Origin: Flavobacteriaceae bacterium
GTDB lineage: Bacteria > Bacteroidota > Bacteroidia > Flavobacteriales > Flavobacteriaceae
DNA: 64,000 nucleotides
NCBI GenBank assembly: GCA_947457615.1
Contig: CANGWK010000006.1
Coordinates: 1 to 64,000, forward strand
Direction: 5' to 3'
The first letter of the stretch is position 1; each line of letters starts with the position of its first letter. Of this stretch, positions 44,464 through 51,578 are shown piece after piece. The notes below the pieces were generated by a model that did not search any database, was not told the origin of the DNA, and saw only the letters and a program-made list of their open reading frames with translations. The position numbers were made by a program, and so were the translations under genes.

Positions 44464-45066
44464 ATGAAACTACGCAATTCGGCATTTATTATCTTTTTGA
44501 TATTAATAATTGATCAATATTCAAAAATGTTTGTAAAAACGAATTTTGTTTTAGGTGAACAAGTACAAGTTTTTAGATGGTTTAAAATTTTGTTTATAGA
44601 AAATGAAGGAATGGCTTGGGGCACTGTTATTCCTGGAGAATACGGCAAGTTATTTTTAACGGTATTCCGAATTTTTGCTGTTGCTGCAATTGGTTATTGG
44701 CTTTGGGATGCTACTAGAAAAAATAGATCTAACTATTTAATCGTTGCCATTTGTTTGATTTTTGCTGGAGCATTTGGTAACATAATCGATTCTGTTTTTT
44801 ATGGCGTAATGTTTGACGATAGCCACAACCATCTAGCCACATTCTTCTCAAAAACATCTTACGGAACCTTGTTTCACGGAAAAGTGGTTGATATGTTTTA
44901 CTTCCCTTTTATTGAAGATTATTTAATGCCTAGTTGGGTTCCTTTCCTTGGAGGAAAACAAATTACCTTTTTCAATGCTATTTTTAATGTTGCCGATTTT
45001 GCAATTTCTACTGGAGTTGGAATCTTGATTTTCTTTAACAAAAAAGCTTTCGCACATTCTAATTAA
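44464..45066 (+). CDS. lspA: Lipoprotein signal peptidase (signal peptidase II)
   Basis: 200 residues, four membrane helices. The two catalytic aspartates lie in GAFGNIIDSVFYG and FNVADFAISTG; IENEGMAWG is the family loop, here with Glu-Gly in place of Asn-xx-Gly. A long loop between the two catalytic motifs (about 120-165) is usual in Bacteroidota. It cleaves the signal peptides of prolipoproteins after diacylglyceryl transfer. Start at 44464 (MKLRNSAF), from promoter position and family length. Confidence 0.92.
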   Translation: MKLRNSAFIIFLILIIDQYSKMFVKTNFVLGEQVQVFRWFKILFIENEGMAWGTVIPGEYGKLFLTVFRIFAVAAIGYWLWDATRKNRSNYLIVAICLIFAGAFGNIIDSVFYGVMFDDSHNHLATFFSKTSYGTLFHGKVVDMFYFPFIEDYLMPSWVPFLGGKQITFFNAIFNVADFAISTGVGILIFFNKKAFAHSN

Positions 45067-45075
45067 TTAGTTTTA

Positions 45076-45172
45076 TTTCTTTGTGAAACTTTGCGATTCT
45101 TAGAGAGCTTTGTGAAATAATTTTTGCTTTTACACGAAGGAACACCAAGATTTCACAGAGAGCCACAAAGGT
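45076..45172. repeat. CTTTGTGAAA/TTTCACAGAG word repeat after lspA
   Basis: Plus-strand words CTTTGTGAAAC and GCTTTGTGAAAT are followed by inverted words ATTTCACAGAG and CCACAAAGG. It lies between the convergent lspA and cyclo-ligase genes and could fold into a long imperfect hairpin. Confidence 0.5.
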
Positions 45173-45735
45173 TAAAATTTATAGATTTTACTTGGAGTTA
45201 CACAATAATCTAATTGAATATCTTTTTTAGAAGCATCTTCAATAATTTCTTCTGCTTCGAAGAAAGACAACCCTATTTTTATTGTTTCGGGTTTGCATTC
45301 GGATAAAAATTTATCGTAAAATCCTTTTCCATAACCCACCCGATTTCCTTTTATATCAAAAGCTAAAAGCGGCACAAAAACAACATCCATTTTAGAAAGA
45401 GGAACTTCCAAACCGCTTATTGGTTCCGGGATATTATAAGCGTTTTTTTGGAATTTGGTGTTGTCGGTTAACAAGTAATGAGTCATTCTTAAAGTTGTAA
45501 AATCACTTTTGGAAACTACAATTTCTTTATCTTTTCCAGATAAAATATGCAAAATGAATCCGGTATCGATTTCTTTTTGTTCGGCAATGGTTAAAAACAA
45601 ATGATAATACGTTTTATCCCAAATATCCAATGAAATCAGCTGATTGGCAATAGCCAAACTGAGTTCTTCTACTTTTTCAGGGGTTAATTTTTGCCTTAGC
45701 TCTTTGTGTTTTTTTCTTAATTCACTTTTAAACAT
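45172..45735 (-). CDS. 5-formyltetrahydrofolate cyclo-ligase
   Basis: 187 residues. N-terminal basic helix (ELRKKHKELRQKL), ATP/folate motif DIKGNRVGYGKGFYDKFL and conserved DVVFVPLLAFD. It converts 5-formyl-THF to 5,10-methenyl-THF using ATP. Single minus-strand gene. Confidence 0.92.
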   Translation of the reverse strand: MFKSELRKKHKELRQKLTPEKVEELSLAIANQLISLDIWDKTYYHLFLTIAEQKEIDTGFILHILSGKDKEIVVSKSDFTTLRMTHYLLTDNTKFQKNAYNIPEPISGLEVPLSKMDVVFVPLLAFDIKGNRVGYGKGFYDKFLSECKPETIKIGLSFFEAEEIIEDASKKDIQLDYCVTPSKIYKF

Positions 45736-46181
45736 AAAGTAAATGTATGAAAATTTAAATTTTTTTTAAGTGTGAAGTAGAGTTAATTTTGTTTAAATGA
45801 ATTAAAATACCTTACCCATTTTTGAAATAGCCACATGCTCGAATATGCCATCGGCAATGTTTTAGATGCCATCGGCATACTTAATTATGCCATAATTTTA
45901 TAATTTATGAGTTGGAATTATAAAAATATACCATCGCCAATGTTGTAAATGACAGCAAAAAGATATTTTATGACAGTTATATCCTTGTTTGTTTGAAGTT
46001 GATAACTGGTAACAATTGCAAATCCCTTTTGCTATCGGGGTTTTCATCCTTTTGATCATTTGTAAAAATAAATACTATATTTGATTTTAAATAAAGTAGG
46101 ATAGTTGTAACACAAAGCCACCCAATATAGGGTAGATTGGTCCAACTTTATCATACATATATACAAGTTAGCAGATATTTT
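45736..46181. other. Repeat-rich spacer upstream of the hypothetical secreted gene
   Basis: About 450 bp without a gene. It holds three imperfect copies of TGCCATCGGCAATGTT (45846, 45867, 45929), a fragment near 46030 (TGCTATCGGGGTTTTCATCC) that resembles one arm of the REP-like repeat, and GTTAGCAGAT at 46167-46176. No promoter consensus is clear. Confidence 0.4.
45846..45952. repeat. TGCCATCGGCAATGTT imperfect repeat (three units)
   Basis: Units at 45846-45866, 45867-45885 and 45929-45952 share T(G/A)CCATCG(G/C)CA followed by ATGTT or TACTT. The spacing is irregular and there is no CRISPR-like regularity. Confidence 0.55.
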
Positions 46182-46738
46182 ATGAGAAAAGGACTTTACA
46201 TATCATTATTTCTATTTTTAATAAGTTATTCTAATATCTATTCCCAAGATTCAAATCTCAAAATTAGTGAAGAATATAAACGAATTGAAAATTCAAAAAC
46301 GTTAAAAATCGATAGCGTTTCTTTAAAAAGAGGAATAGACTTTAGTCAAGGAAGTAATGCTGATGAGAAAATATACAAGATTTTCAATAAAGGTAAAAGA
46401 ATAATTAAAATTGAATATGAAGAGAGAAATGAAGGATATAGAAAATGGCAAAAGAAAACTACCATATATTTAAAGAATGATTTACCATTTTTTATTGTTG
46501 AAAAAAGTGATGGCACGATGACATTATATACATCAAATGGAGAAAAAGCTGAACCTTATAAAAATTTCGAAGAAATATATATTTATAATTGGAATGAAGA
46601 GAAATTTACAAGATTTAATAATGGTCACTTGGCTATTCCAGAAATGAAAATATGTAAAATATGCTATGAAGAATTGATTAAAAAAGTCAAAAGTGAAATA
46701 AAGAATAAAAAAGTCGATTAATAAAAACATCTGCTAAC
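46167..46738. other. Cassette-like unit bounded by GTTAGCAGAT/ATCTGCTAAC
   Basis: A perfect 10-bp inverted repeat (46167-46176 and 46729-46738) closely brackets a single gene, 5 bp before its ATG and 7 bp after its stop. It is followed by CAGCCGTTTGGCAAGATTGC. The layout resembles a gene cassette, but no integrase or second attC-like site is present. Confidence 0.35.
46182..46721 (+). CDS. Hypothetical secreted protein in a cassette-like unit
   Basis: 179 residues from MRKGLYIS: signal peptide (ends NIYSQ), then a charged alpha/beta region rich in Lys, Glu and aromatic residues (YKIFNKGKRIIKIEYEERNEGYRKWQKKTTIYLKNDLP...), and a CxxC (KICKICYEEL) near the C-terminus. I do not recognise the family. 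An ATG 15 codons upstream is open but would spoil the signal peptide and lies before the inverted repeat. The G+C content appears lower than in the neighbouring core genes. Possibly acquired. Confidence 0.6.
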   Translation: MRKGLYISLFLFLISYSNIYSQDSNLKISEEYKRIENSKTLKIDSVSLKRGIDFSQGSNADEKIYKIFNKGKRIIKIEYEERNEGYRKWQKKTTIYLKNDLPFFIVEKSDGTMTLYTSNGEKAEPYKNFEEIYIYNWNEEKFTRFNNGHLAIPEMKICKICYEELIKKVKSEIKNKKVD

Positions 46739-46819
46739 AGCCGTTTGGCAAGATTGCGAATTTTGTGGTCAATTCATGTTTGCGTTCCGCAAGAAATATT
46801 ATCTTAGTGGAAAATAACC

Positions 46820-46889
46820 AGATGGCGCTGATATATCCCCACAACGATAGCCCCAGATGGCGCGGATATATCCCCACAACGATAGCGCG
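46820..46889. repeat. 35-bp tandem direct repeat
   Basis: Two copies of a 35-bp unit starting AGATGGCGC(T/G)GATATATCCC (46820-46854, 46855-46889), differing at a few positions. Confidence 0.8.
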
Positions 46890-47045
46890 GAATTGCATTC
46901 CGAGCCCACAAAGAGAGTAAAAAACTCAAAACCTACAGCGATAAAAAGTTGTAGATTTTTTTTATTGCATATAGTAGATGCTAGAAGTTATTTTGTTAGA
47001 TTTGTTTTGATTTTGATTGAGGGCACGGATTGCAAATCCGCGCTA
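46883..47045. repeat. Inverted pair of GCGGAnTTGCAnTCCG hairpin elements
   Basis: 46883-46907 and 47021-47045 are inverted copies (22 of 25 bases), each with its own small palindrome (CGGAATTGCATTCCG at 46888-46902; CGGATTGCAAATCCG at 47026-47040). The 113 bp between them hold AT-rich sequence without an obvious gene. Confidence 0.65.
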
Positions 47046-47076
47046 TCTGATTTCGAGAATTTAAATTAATAGTATT

Positions 47077-47667
47077 ATGAAAATTATTGTCACGAGTTTA
47101 TTTATTATCTTATGTTTATTTTTAACAAGTTTTAAAAATCCTTTTAAAAATGCAAAGGTTGCAATTTCAACACAATTATGCGCTGAAGAGGAAGAGCAAG
47201 AATTTGTAGAATTAGCGAATGGTAAAATCATTAAAGGGAAAGTATCTAAATGCAATGTATTTAAAACTAATAGTTTTAAAGCAAAGGGTTCTGGTGAGGT
47301 TGTTATTGATGATGTTAAATATGAATACAATGATATTGTGGCTGTTCAACACAAGAAAAATAGATACAAAAAAAATGCGGACGGGCAATTTGCCAAAAGA
47401 ACTTATAAAAGTAAAATTAGTGTTTACTACACATGGATAGATATTGGTGGCGGAAGCACAACTCGTAATTTTTATTATATACTAAAAGGTGATACTGGAA
47501 CCTTAGTAGAAATGACTGTAGGCAATCTCAGAACTATGGTGAGTGATTGCCCTGCTGCTATTGCCGTATTAGATGAATATGGTAAACTAACCGGCAGAGC
47601 CCAAATGGATAGAAGTATAAAGGTTCATTATGACTGTATTGATATGTATGATAAGTGTAGTAAATAA
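47077..47667 (+). CDS. Hypothetical secreted or membrane-attached protein
   Basis: 196 residues with an N-terminal hydrophobic segment (IVTSLFIILCLFLTSF). The mature part begins with an acidic patch (CAEEEEQEFVELANGKIIKGKV), and YEYNDIVAVQHKKNRY resembles the short beta-strand layout seen in Bacteroidota proteins of unknown function with FANGxxIxG openings. Further on, GGGSTTRNFYYILKGDTGTLVEM. Four cysteines in the mature part. Family not recognised. It follows the repeat cluster and lies in an accessory patch. Confidence 0.6.
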   Translation: MKIIVTSLFIILCLFLTSFKNPFKNAKVAISTQLCAEEEEQEFVELANGKIIKGKVSKCNVFKTNSFKAKGSGEVVIDDVKYEYNDIVAVQHKKNRYKKNADGQFAKRTYKSKISVYYTWIDIGGGSTTRNFYYILKGDTGTLVEMTVGNLRTMVSDCPAAIAVLDEYGKLTGRAQMDRSIKVHYDCIDMYDKCSK

Positions 47668-47815
47668 ATTTAAATGCTATTAATTAAAAACAGTAATTAA
47701 TATAAAAGTCATAATATTAAACCTGGATGTTACCCACTAGTATGAGCATATTGCTCACGCAAACTGATTTCAAAAAACAAACTGAAAATAATTTGCCCGC
47801 TTCTTCTACGCTCTG

Positions 47816-47833
47816 CGAGGTCTCCTGACCTCG
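47816..47833. repeat. GAGGTC hairpin
   Basis: CGAGGTC (47816-47822) and GACCTCG (47827-47833) around TCCT. A short palindrome in a 220-bp spacer between convergent genes; it may act as a terminator although no T-tract follows. Confidence 0.45.
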
Positions 47834-47890
47834 TAGCCACAAACACCAACACACTAGCTCGTGTTCTTAGAATGACAAACTGGGCGTGAA

Positions 47891-48298
47891 CTAACGAACT
47901 ATTACTCCATTTACAAATAAGATTGGCACTTCTTCGGTAGCTTCTTCGTTAAGTGTATTTTTTTTAAAGATGAATTTTTTGTCGTATAAAGTGCTCTCAA
48001 TAAAGAAGGTGACCATAAACTCATTGTTAAGTACTAGTACACTTTTTTCTATCATTTCTATTTTAACTACTGAAACCGATGGAACTTGCACGAATGCGTG
48101 GCGCAAGAGCGATGTTTTTTTCATTTCTCCATCAATAGTTCCAAAAGCTTTAGAAACTACCATTACGCTTTCTAAATTGAAGTCGGAGTCGTTTATAAGA
48201 TAGACGTTCCAAACATTTTCCATAAAGTCATCGCTCCATTCGGGAATGGCTGCTAGGAATACGTTTTCTACTTCTGGGATGGTGATGTCTGCTTTCAT
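47891..48298 (-). CDS. Conserved hypothetical protein upstream of the pheS stop
   Basis: 135 residues, cytoplasmic (no signal peptide). It starts MKADITIPEVENVFLAAIPEWSDDFMENVWNVYLINDSDFNLESVMVVSKAFG and is predicted mostly beta. I recall similar small proteins beside pheS in Flavobacteria, sometimes mislabelled as PheS, but can name no domain. The start codon is directly preceded by a TGCGAGG repeat (48304-48334). Confidence 0.65.
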   Translation of the reverse strand: MKADITIPEVENVFLAAIPEWSDDFMENVWNVYLINDSDFNLESVMVVSKAFGTIDGEMKKTSLLRHAFVQVPSVSVVKIEMIEKSVLVLNNEFMVTFFIESTLYDKKFIFKKNTLNEEATEEVPILFVNGVIVR

Positions 48299-48303
48299 GT
48301 ATT

Positions 48304-48334
48304 TGCGAGGAACAAAGTAATCTCGTCCTTATTT
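48304..48334. repeat. TGCGAGGnACnAAnnAATCTC repeat, copy B
   Basis: 26 of 31 positions match 29463-29493. A third partial, inverted copy (GTGCCTCGCAACTATCCGC) occurs near 48569. Both full copies lie just before the start of a minus-strand gene. Confidence 0.6.
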
Positions 48335-48416
48335 AATTAATTACTTTTCTACCTCAGTCGAGGTTTATATGATGGTGTTGCTTAGTATTTTTATTTTTAC
48401 TCAACAATCTTTGCCG

Positions 48417-48512
48417 TATAGCCCTGATTGCAGTGGAAATCCTTTTTAAACCTGTCAGGTTTTGAAAACCTGACAGGTTTAAAAAGATTGAAACGGAAAG
48501 CAGGAATTACCT
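48417..48512. repeat. REP-like hairpin repeat, copy 2, containing a 21-bp perfect stem
   Basis: Outer arms TAGCCCTGATTGCAGTGGAA and AGATTGAAACGGAAAGCAGG match copy 1 at 22603-22685. In the centre, 48443-48463 and 48465-48485 form a perfect 21-bp inverted repeat (core AACCTGTCAGG). The centre belongs to the ACAGG hairpin family seen at 30359 and 58014, so one repeat appears nested in another. Confidence 0.75.
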
Positions 48513-48589
48513 TTACTAAAATGCCCGAAACTTTCGCTTCTAAAATTTATGATATGCTTTTTTTAGTGCCTCGCAACTATCCGCAATTA

Positions 48590-49609
48590 CTAAATTGACG
48601 CTTTGAATTGCTCTAAGAATCGAACATCGTTTTCGTAGAACATGCGGATATCGCCAATTTGGTACAATAACATTGCGATGCGTTCAATTCCCATTCCAAA
48701 AGCAAAACCATTAAATTCGTCTGGGTTGATGCCGCAATTTTTCAATACGTTTGGATCTACCATGCCGCAACCTCCAATTTCTAACCAACCTGTTCCTTTG
48801 GTGATGCGGTAATCGGTTTCGGTTTTTAGTCCCCAGTAAATATCAATTTCGGCACTTGGCTCGGTGAAAGGGAAATAACTTGGGCGTAAACGGATTTTAG
48901 ATTTTCCGAACATTTCTTTGGTGAAATACAAAAGTGTTTGTTTTAAATCGGCAAAAGAAACGTCTTTATCAATATACAAACCTTCGACTTGGTGGAAAAT
49001 ACAGTGCGACCGCGAGGAAACCGCTTCATTACGGAATACTCTTCCTGGAGAAATGGTTCGGATTGGCGGTTTATTGTTTTCCATGTAACGCACTTGCACA
49101 GATGACGTGTGGGTACGCAACAAGACATCGGGATTGGTTTGGATGAAAAATGTGTCTTGCATGTCGCGTGCCGGATGGTATTCTGGCAGGTTTAATGCGG
49201 TGAAATTATGCCAATCGTCTTCAATTTCTGGTCCTTCGGAAACGTTGAATCCGATGGTAGAAAATATGTCAATGATTTGGTTTTTAACTATGGAAATAGG
49301 GTGGCGAGAGCCTATAGAAATTGGTTCGCTAGGGCGGGTTAAATCACCATATAATCCTTTAATTTCTTCTTTGCTTTCTAGTTCTTCCTGAATGGATTTT
49401 ACTTTTTCTTCGGCAACCGCTTTTAGGGTATTGATTACTTGCCCAAATTCTTTTTTCTGGTCGTTAGGAACGTTTTTGAACTCGGTGAAAAGTTCTTTCA
49501 ACAAACCTTTACTTCCTAAATATTTGATTCGGAATTGCTCTAAAGATTCTTTGTTTTTGTCATTGAATGCTTTAGCCTCTTCGATATGTTGTTTAATCTT
49601 GTCTATCAT
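48590..49609 (-). CDS. pheS: Phenylalanine--tRNA ligase alpha subunit
   Basis: 339 residues: N-terminal coiled coil, then the class II core with [45 protein letters not shown], motif 2 [26 protein letters not shown], and motif 3 [28 protein letters not shown]. It pairs with PheT (not in the window) to charge tRNA-Phe. Its promoter is visible upstream. Confidence 0.96.
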   Translation of the reverse strand: MIDKIKQHIEEAKAFNDKNKESLEQFRIKYLGSKGLLKELFTEFKNVPNDQKKEFGQVINTLKAVAEEKVKSIQEELESKEEIKGLYGDLTRPSEPISIGSRHPISIVKNQIIDIFSTIGFNVSEGPEIEDDWHNFTALNLPEYHPARDMQDTFFIQTNPDVLLRTHTSSVQVRYMENNKPPIRTISPGRVFRNEAVSSRSHCIFHQVEGLYIDKDVSFADLKQTLLYFTKEMFGKSKIRLRPSYFPFTEPSAEIDIYWGLKTETDYRITKGTGWLEIGGCGMVDPNVLKNCGINPDEFNGFAFGMGIERIAMLLYQIGDIRMFYENDVRFLEQFKASI

Positions 49610-49628
49610 CGGGATTTCTTTGAAAGTG

Positions 49629-49659
49629 CAAATTTAGCGATTTTTGTTGTTAGAGGCAA
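49629..49659 (-). promoter_or_regulatory. Promoter of pheS
   Basis: Minus strand: -33 TTG at 49657-49659, 20-bp spacer, -7 TAAATTTG at 49629-49636, 20 bp before the start codon. Confidence 0.6.
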
Positions 49660-49684
49660 GTAGCGACTAGTGCATACGATACTA

Positions 49685-50041
49685 TTATTTTATAAGTTCT
49701 TTTTCGATAAAATAATTCACAATGGCTTCTTTCATTAAAACCGATTGTTCACCTGCTTTTAATGGCGGAAGTTCTTCTTTTATGATGTAATGTGGCCAGC
49801 CTTCTTTATCTACATAATCAAATTGGTAATAACCGTAAGGCTCCAGCAATCGGCAAATTGCGATGTGCATGAGATTTAATTTTTCGTCTTTTTTAAATAA
49901 TTGCTGAAATCTACCAAATTCTTGCACTCCGATAAGGTAAATTATGGCATCCAAATCTAAATCTTCGCCTTGCGAAAATTGATTGGAAAGGGTGGCAACG
50001 ACATTTTCCCAGCGTTCTTTTAGTTGTATATCTCTTGACAT
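49685..50041 (-). CDS. Conserved hypothetical cytoplasmic protein
   Basis: 118 residues, helical, without signal peptide. It reads ERWENVVATLSNQFSQGEDLDLDAIIYLIGVQEFGRFQQLF and later LEPYGYYQFDYVDKEGWPHYIIKEELPPL. No domain recognised; the compact, well-formed frame and its own -7 box (TATATTTG, 50112-50119 minus strand) support a real gene, probably conserved in Flavobacteriaceae. Confidence 0.7.
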   Translation of the reverse strand: MSRDIQLKERWENVVATLSNQFSQGEDLDLDAIIYLIGVQEFGRFQQLFKKDEKLNLMHIAICRLLEPYGYYQFDYVDKEGWPHYIIKEELPPLKAGEQSVLMKEAIVNYFIEKELIK

Positions 50042-50169
50042 TTTTGTTTTTTAGGATAAGAAAATAGAGAAAACAAAATAGACCGTTTCCCTATAATTTT
50101 CTATTAGAATGCAAATATATCACATTTAGAGTCTTTTCTCTTTGTTCTAGTATCTATATTCTTTTCTGT

Positions 50170-50177
50170 TATCTTTG
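50170..50177 (+). promoter_or_regulatory. Candidate -7 box (TATCTTTG) for cvpA
   Basis: TAnnTTTG match 21 bp before the ATG at 50199. Confidence 0.45.
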
Positions 50178-50198
50178 TAATTCATTTTTAAATAAAAT

Positions 50199-50678
50199 AT
50201 GGGCTTTATAGATATTGTTTTAGGGGCATTATTGGTTTTTGGATTAATACGTGGTTTACGAAACGGGCTTATAGTAGAATTTGCTTCACTGATTTCGTTT
50301 TTCGTAGGGATTTATTTAGCCGTAAAATTTTCCTCGGTTTTTGGAGATAGCAAAACAGCAAAAGTAACTGCTTTTATAATTATATTAATTGCTGTTATTA
50401 TAGGAATTCACCTAGTGGCAAAAGCTCTTTCTAAAATTGCAAACGCTATATTATTAGGTGGGCTGAACAAAATAGGCGGTGCTATTTTTGGAACTTTAAG
50501 AACTGCTTTGTTTTTAGGGGTCATTTTGAGTTTATTTCAAAAAGTAAACAGGAACGATACTTTAGTTTCGAAAGAAACGGAGACTAAATCTTTATTTTTT
50601 AATCCGATCTTAAAAACTTCAGAGTTTATGTTGCCGGTTTTATCGAATTGGTTTACCGATATGAAGAAAAAGGTTTAG
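50199..50678 (+). CDS. CvpA family membrane protein
   Basis: 159 residues, four membrane helices. The start FIDIVLGALLVFGLIRGLRNGLIVEFASLISFFVGIYLA is the CvpA/colicin V production signature, and GGLNKIGGAIFGTLRTALFLGV closes the domain. E. coli CvpA is linked to envelope stability and colicin V production; here the role is probably envelope homeostasis. Converges with the Bat operon. Confidence 0.88.
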   Translation: MGFIDIVLGALLVFGLIRGLRNGLIVEFASLISFFVGIYLAVKFSSVFGDSKTAKVTAFIIILIAVIIGIHLVAKALSKIANAILLGGLNKIGGAIFGTLRTALFLGVILSLFQKVNRNDTLVSKETETKSLFFNPILKTSEFMLPVLSNWFTDMKKKV

Positions 50679-50686
50679 ATTTTAAT

Positions 50687-50786
50687 GTTCAGTGTTCAGA
50701 GGGCAGTGATTGGTAATGTTAAATTAAAAACTGAGATTCCTACGGATTTAGAAACTATGAACTGATGACTGGTCACTGATCACTTT
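50687..50786. repeat. CAGTGTTCAG-type word repeat between cvpA and batE
   Basis: Words TTCAGTGTTCAGAGGGCAGT and GATGACTGGTCACTGATCAC. Same vocabulary as at 31285, 58921 and 61043. Confidence 0.5.
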
Positions 50787-51528
50787 AATTCAGCTCTTTT
50801 ATAGCATCTTCATTTATCCAACCGGTACTTTCATCTGTTAGTTGAATTTTTTTCCAATTGGCTATGCTTTCCAAAACATATACTTTTGTTCCTTCGTGAA
50901 GTAAAATAGTTTCCGGGCTAGTTGCTTTGGGCTCTCCTTTAACAGAAGCGTTTTCTGAAAATAGGATTGCTGGTTTTTCAGATGCAATTCTATTTTTTTC
51001 ATAAATACCAGAAGAAACACTTACTGCAATTCCGAGGAAAAGAAAAAACATTCCAGAAAAGAAAATCCGTTTTTTGAAAGCCGTTCCCGAAACGTAATAT
51101 CCTACAAAAAAAGTTAAAAATGCGAAAGCCAAAACCACTGCTATCCAAGCCCAAGTATCGTAATAATAACTCGAAGTAAAGTCATTAATCAATTTAGTAA
51201 AACCAACTTTAGGAACCACTTTTATGTCGTCAATAGTCATTTTACGAGCAAAATCGAGGTTAGTTTTTATTTCCTCATCGTTCGGATTTAGCTGCAATGC
51301 TTTTTCGTAATTAAAAATTGCGGGAGCTACCTTATGTAATTTATAATAACAGTTTCCGAGGTTGAAATATAAATCGGCAGAATGTTCTCCAGATTCAAGA
51401 ACGCTTTCGTAATTATTTATAGCTTCGGTATAGTTTTCTTTTTGATATAATTGGTTTCCTTTTTCAAAAGCAGTTTGTGCTGAAGAAAATTGGAAGATTA
51501 AAATTAAGATTACAATGTATTTTTTCAT
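50785..51528 (-). CDS. batE: BatE: TPR and SH3-domain membrane protein
   Basis: 247 residues: signal peptide (ends FSSAQ), TPRs at about 20-90 (YQKENYTEAINNYESVL, LYFNLGNCYYKLHKVAPAIFNYEKALQLNPND), two membrane helices (about 130-185), and a C-terminal bacterial SH3 domain (TILLHEGTKVYVLESIANWKKIQLTDESTGWI). Last gene of the Bat operon; it helps the envelope respond to oxidative stress in Bacteroidota. Confidence 0.88.
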   Translation of the reverse strand: MKKYIVILILIFQFSSAQTAFEKGNQLYQKENYTEAINNYESVLESGEHSADLYFNLGNCYYKLHKVAPAIFNYEKALQLNPNDEEIKTNLDFARKMTIDDIKVVPKVGFTKLINDFTSSYYYDTWAWIAVVLAFAFLTFFVGYYVSGTAFKKRIFFSGMFFLFLGIAVSVSSGIYEKNRIASEKPAILFSENASVKGEPKATSPETILLHEGTKVYVLESIANWKKIQLTDESTGWINEDAIKELN

Positions 51529-51578
51529 TTTTTAAACCGTTATGGATTTAAGATTCATTACGTTTTGCCTTTTTTTAG

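Larger units (their letters stand above)
46722..47076. other. Spacer made almost entirely of repeats
   Basis: 355 bp without a gene. It contains the right cassette boundary (46729-46738), a 35-bp tandem duplication (46820-46889) and an inverted pair of 25-bp GCGGAnTTGCAnTCCG elements (46883-46907 and 47021-47045). Confidence 0.6.

Noticed and set aside
45846..45952. CRISPR array
   Set aside because: Only three imperfect units with uneven spacing, no cas genes.
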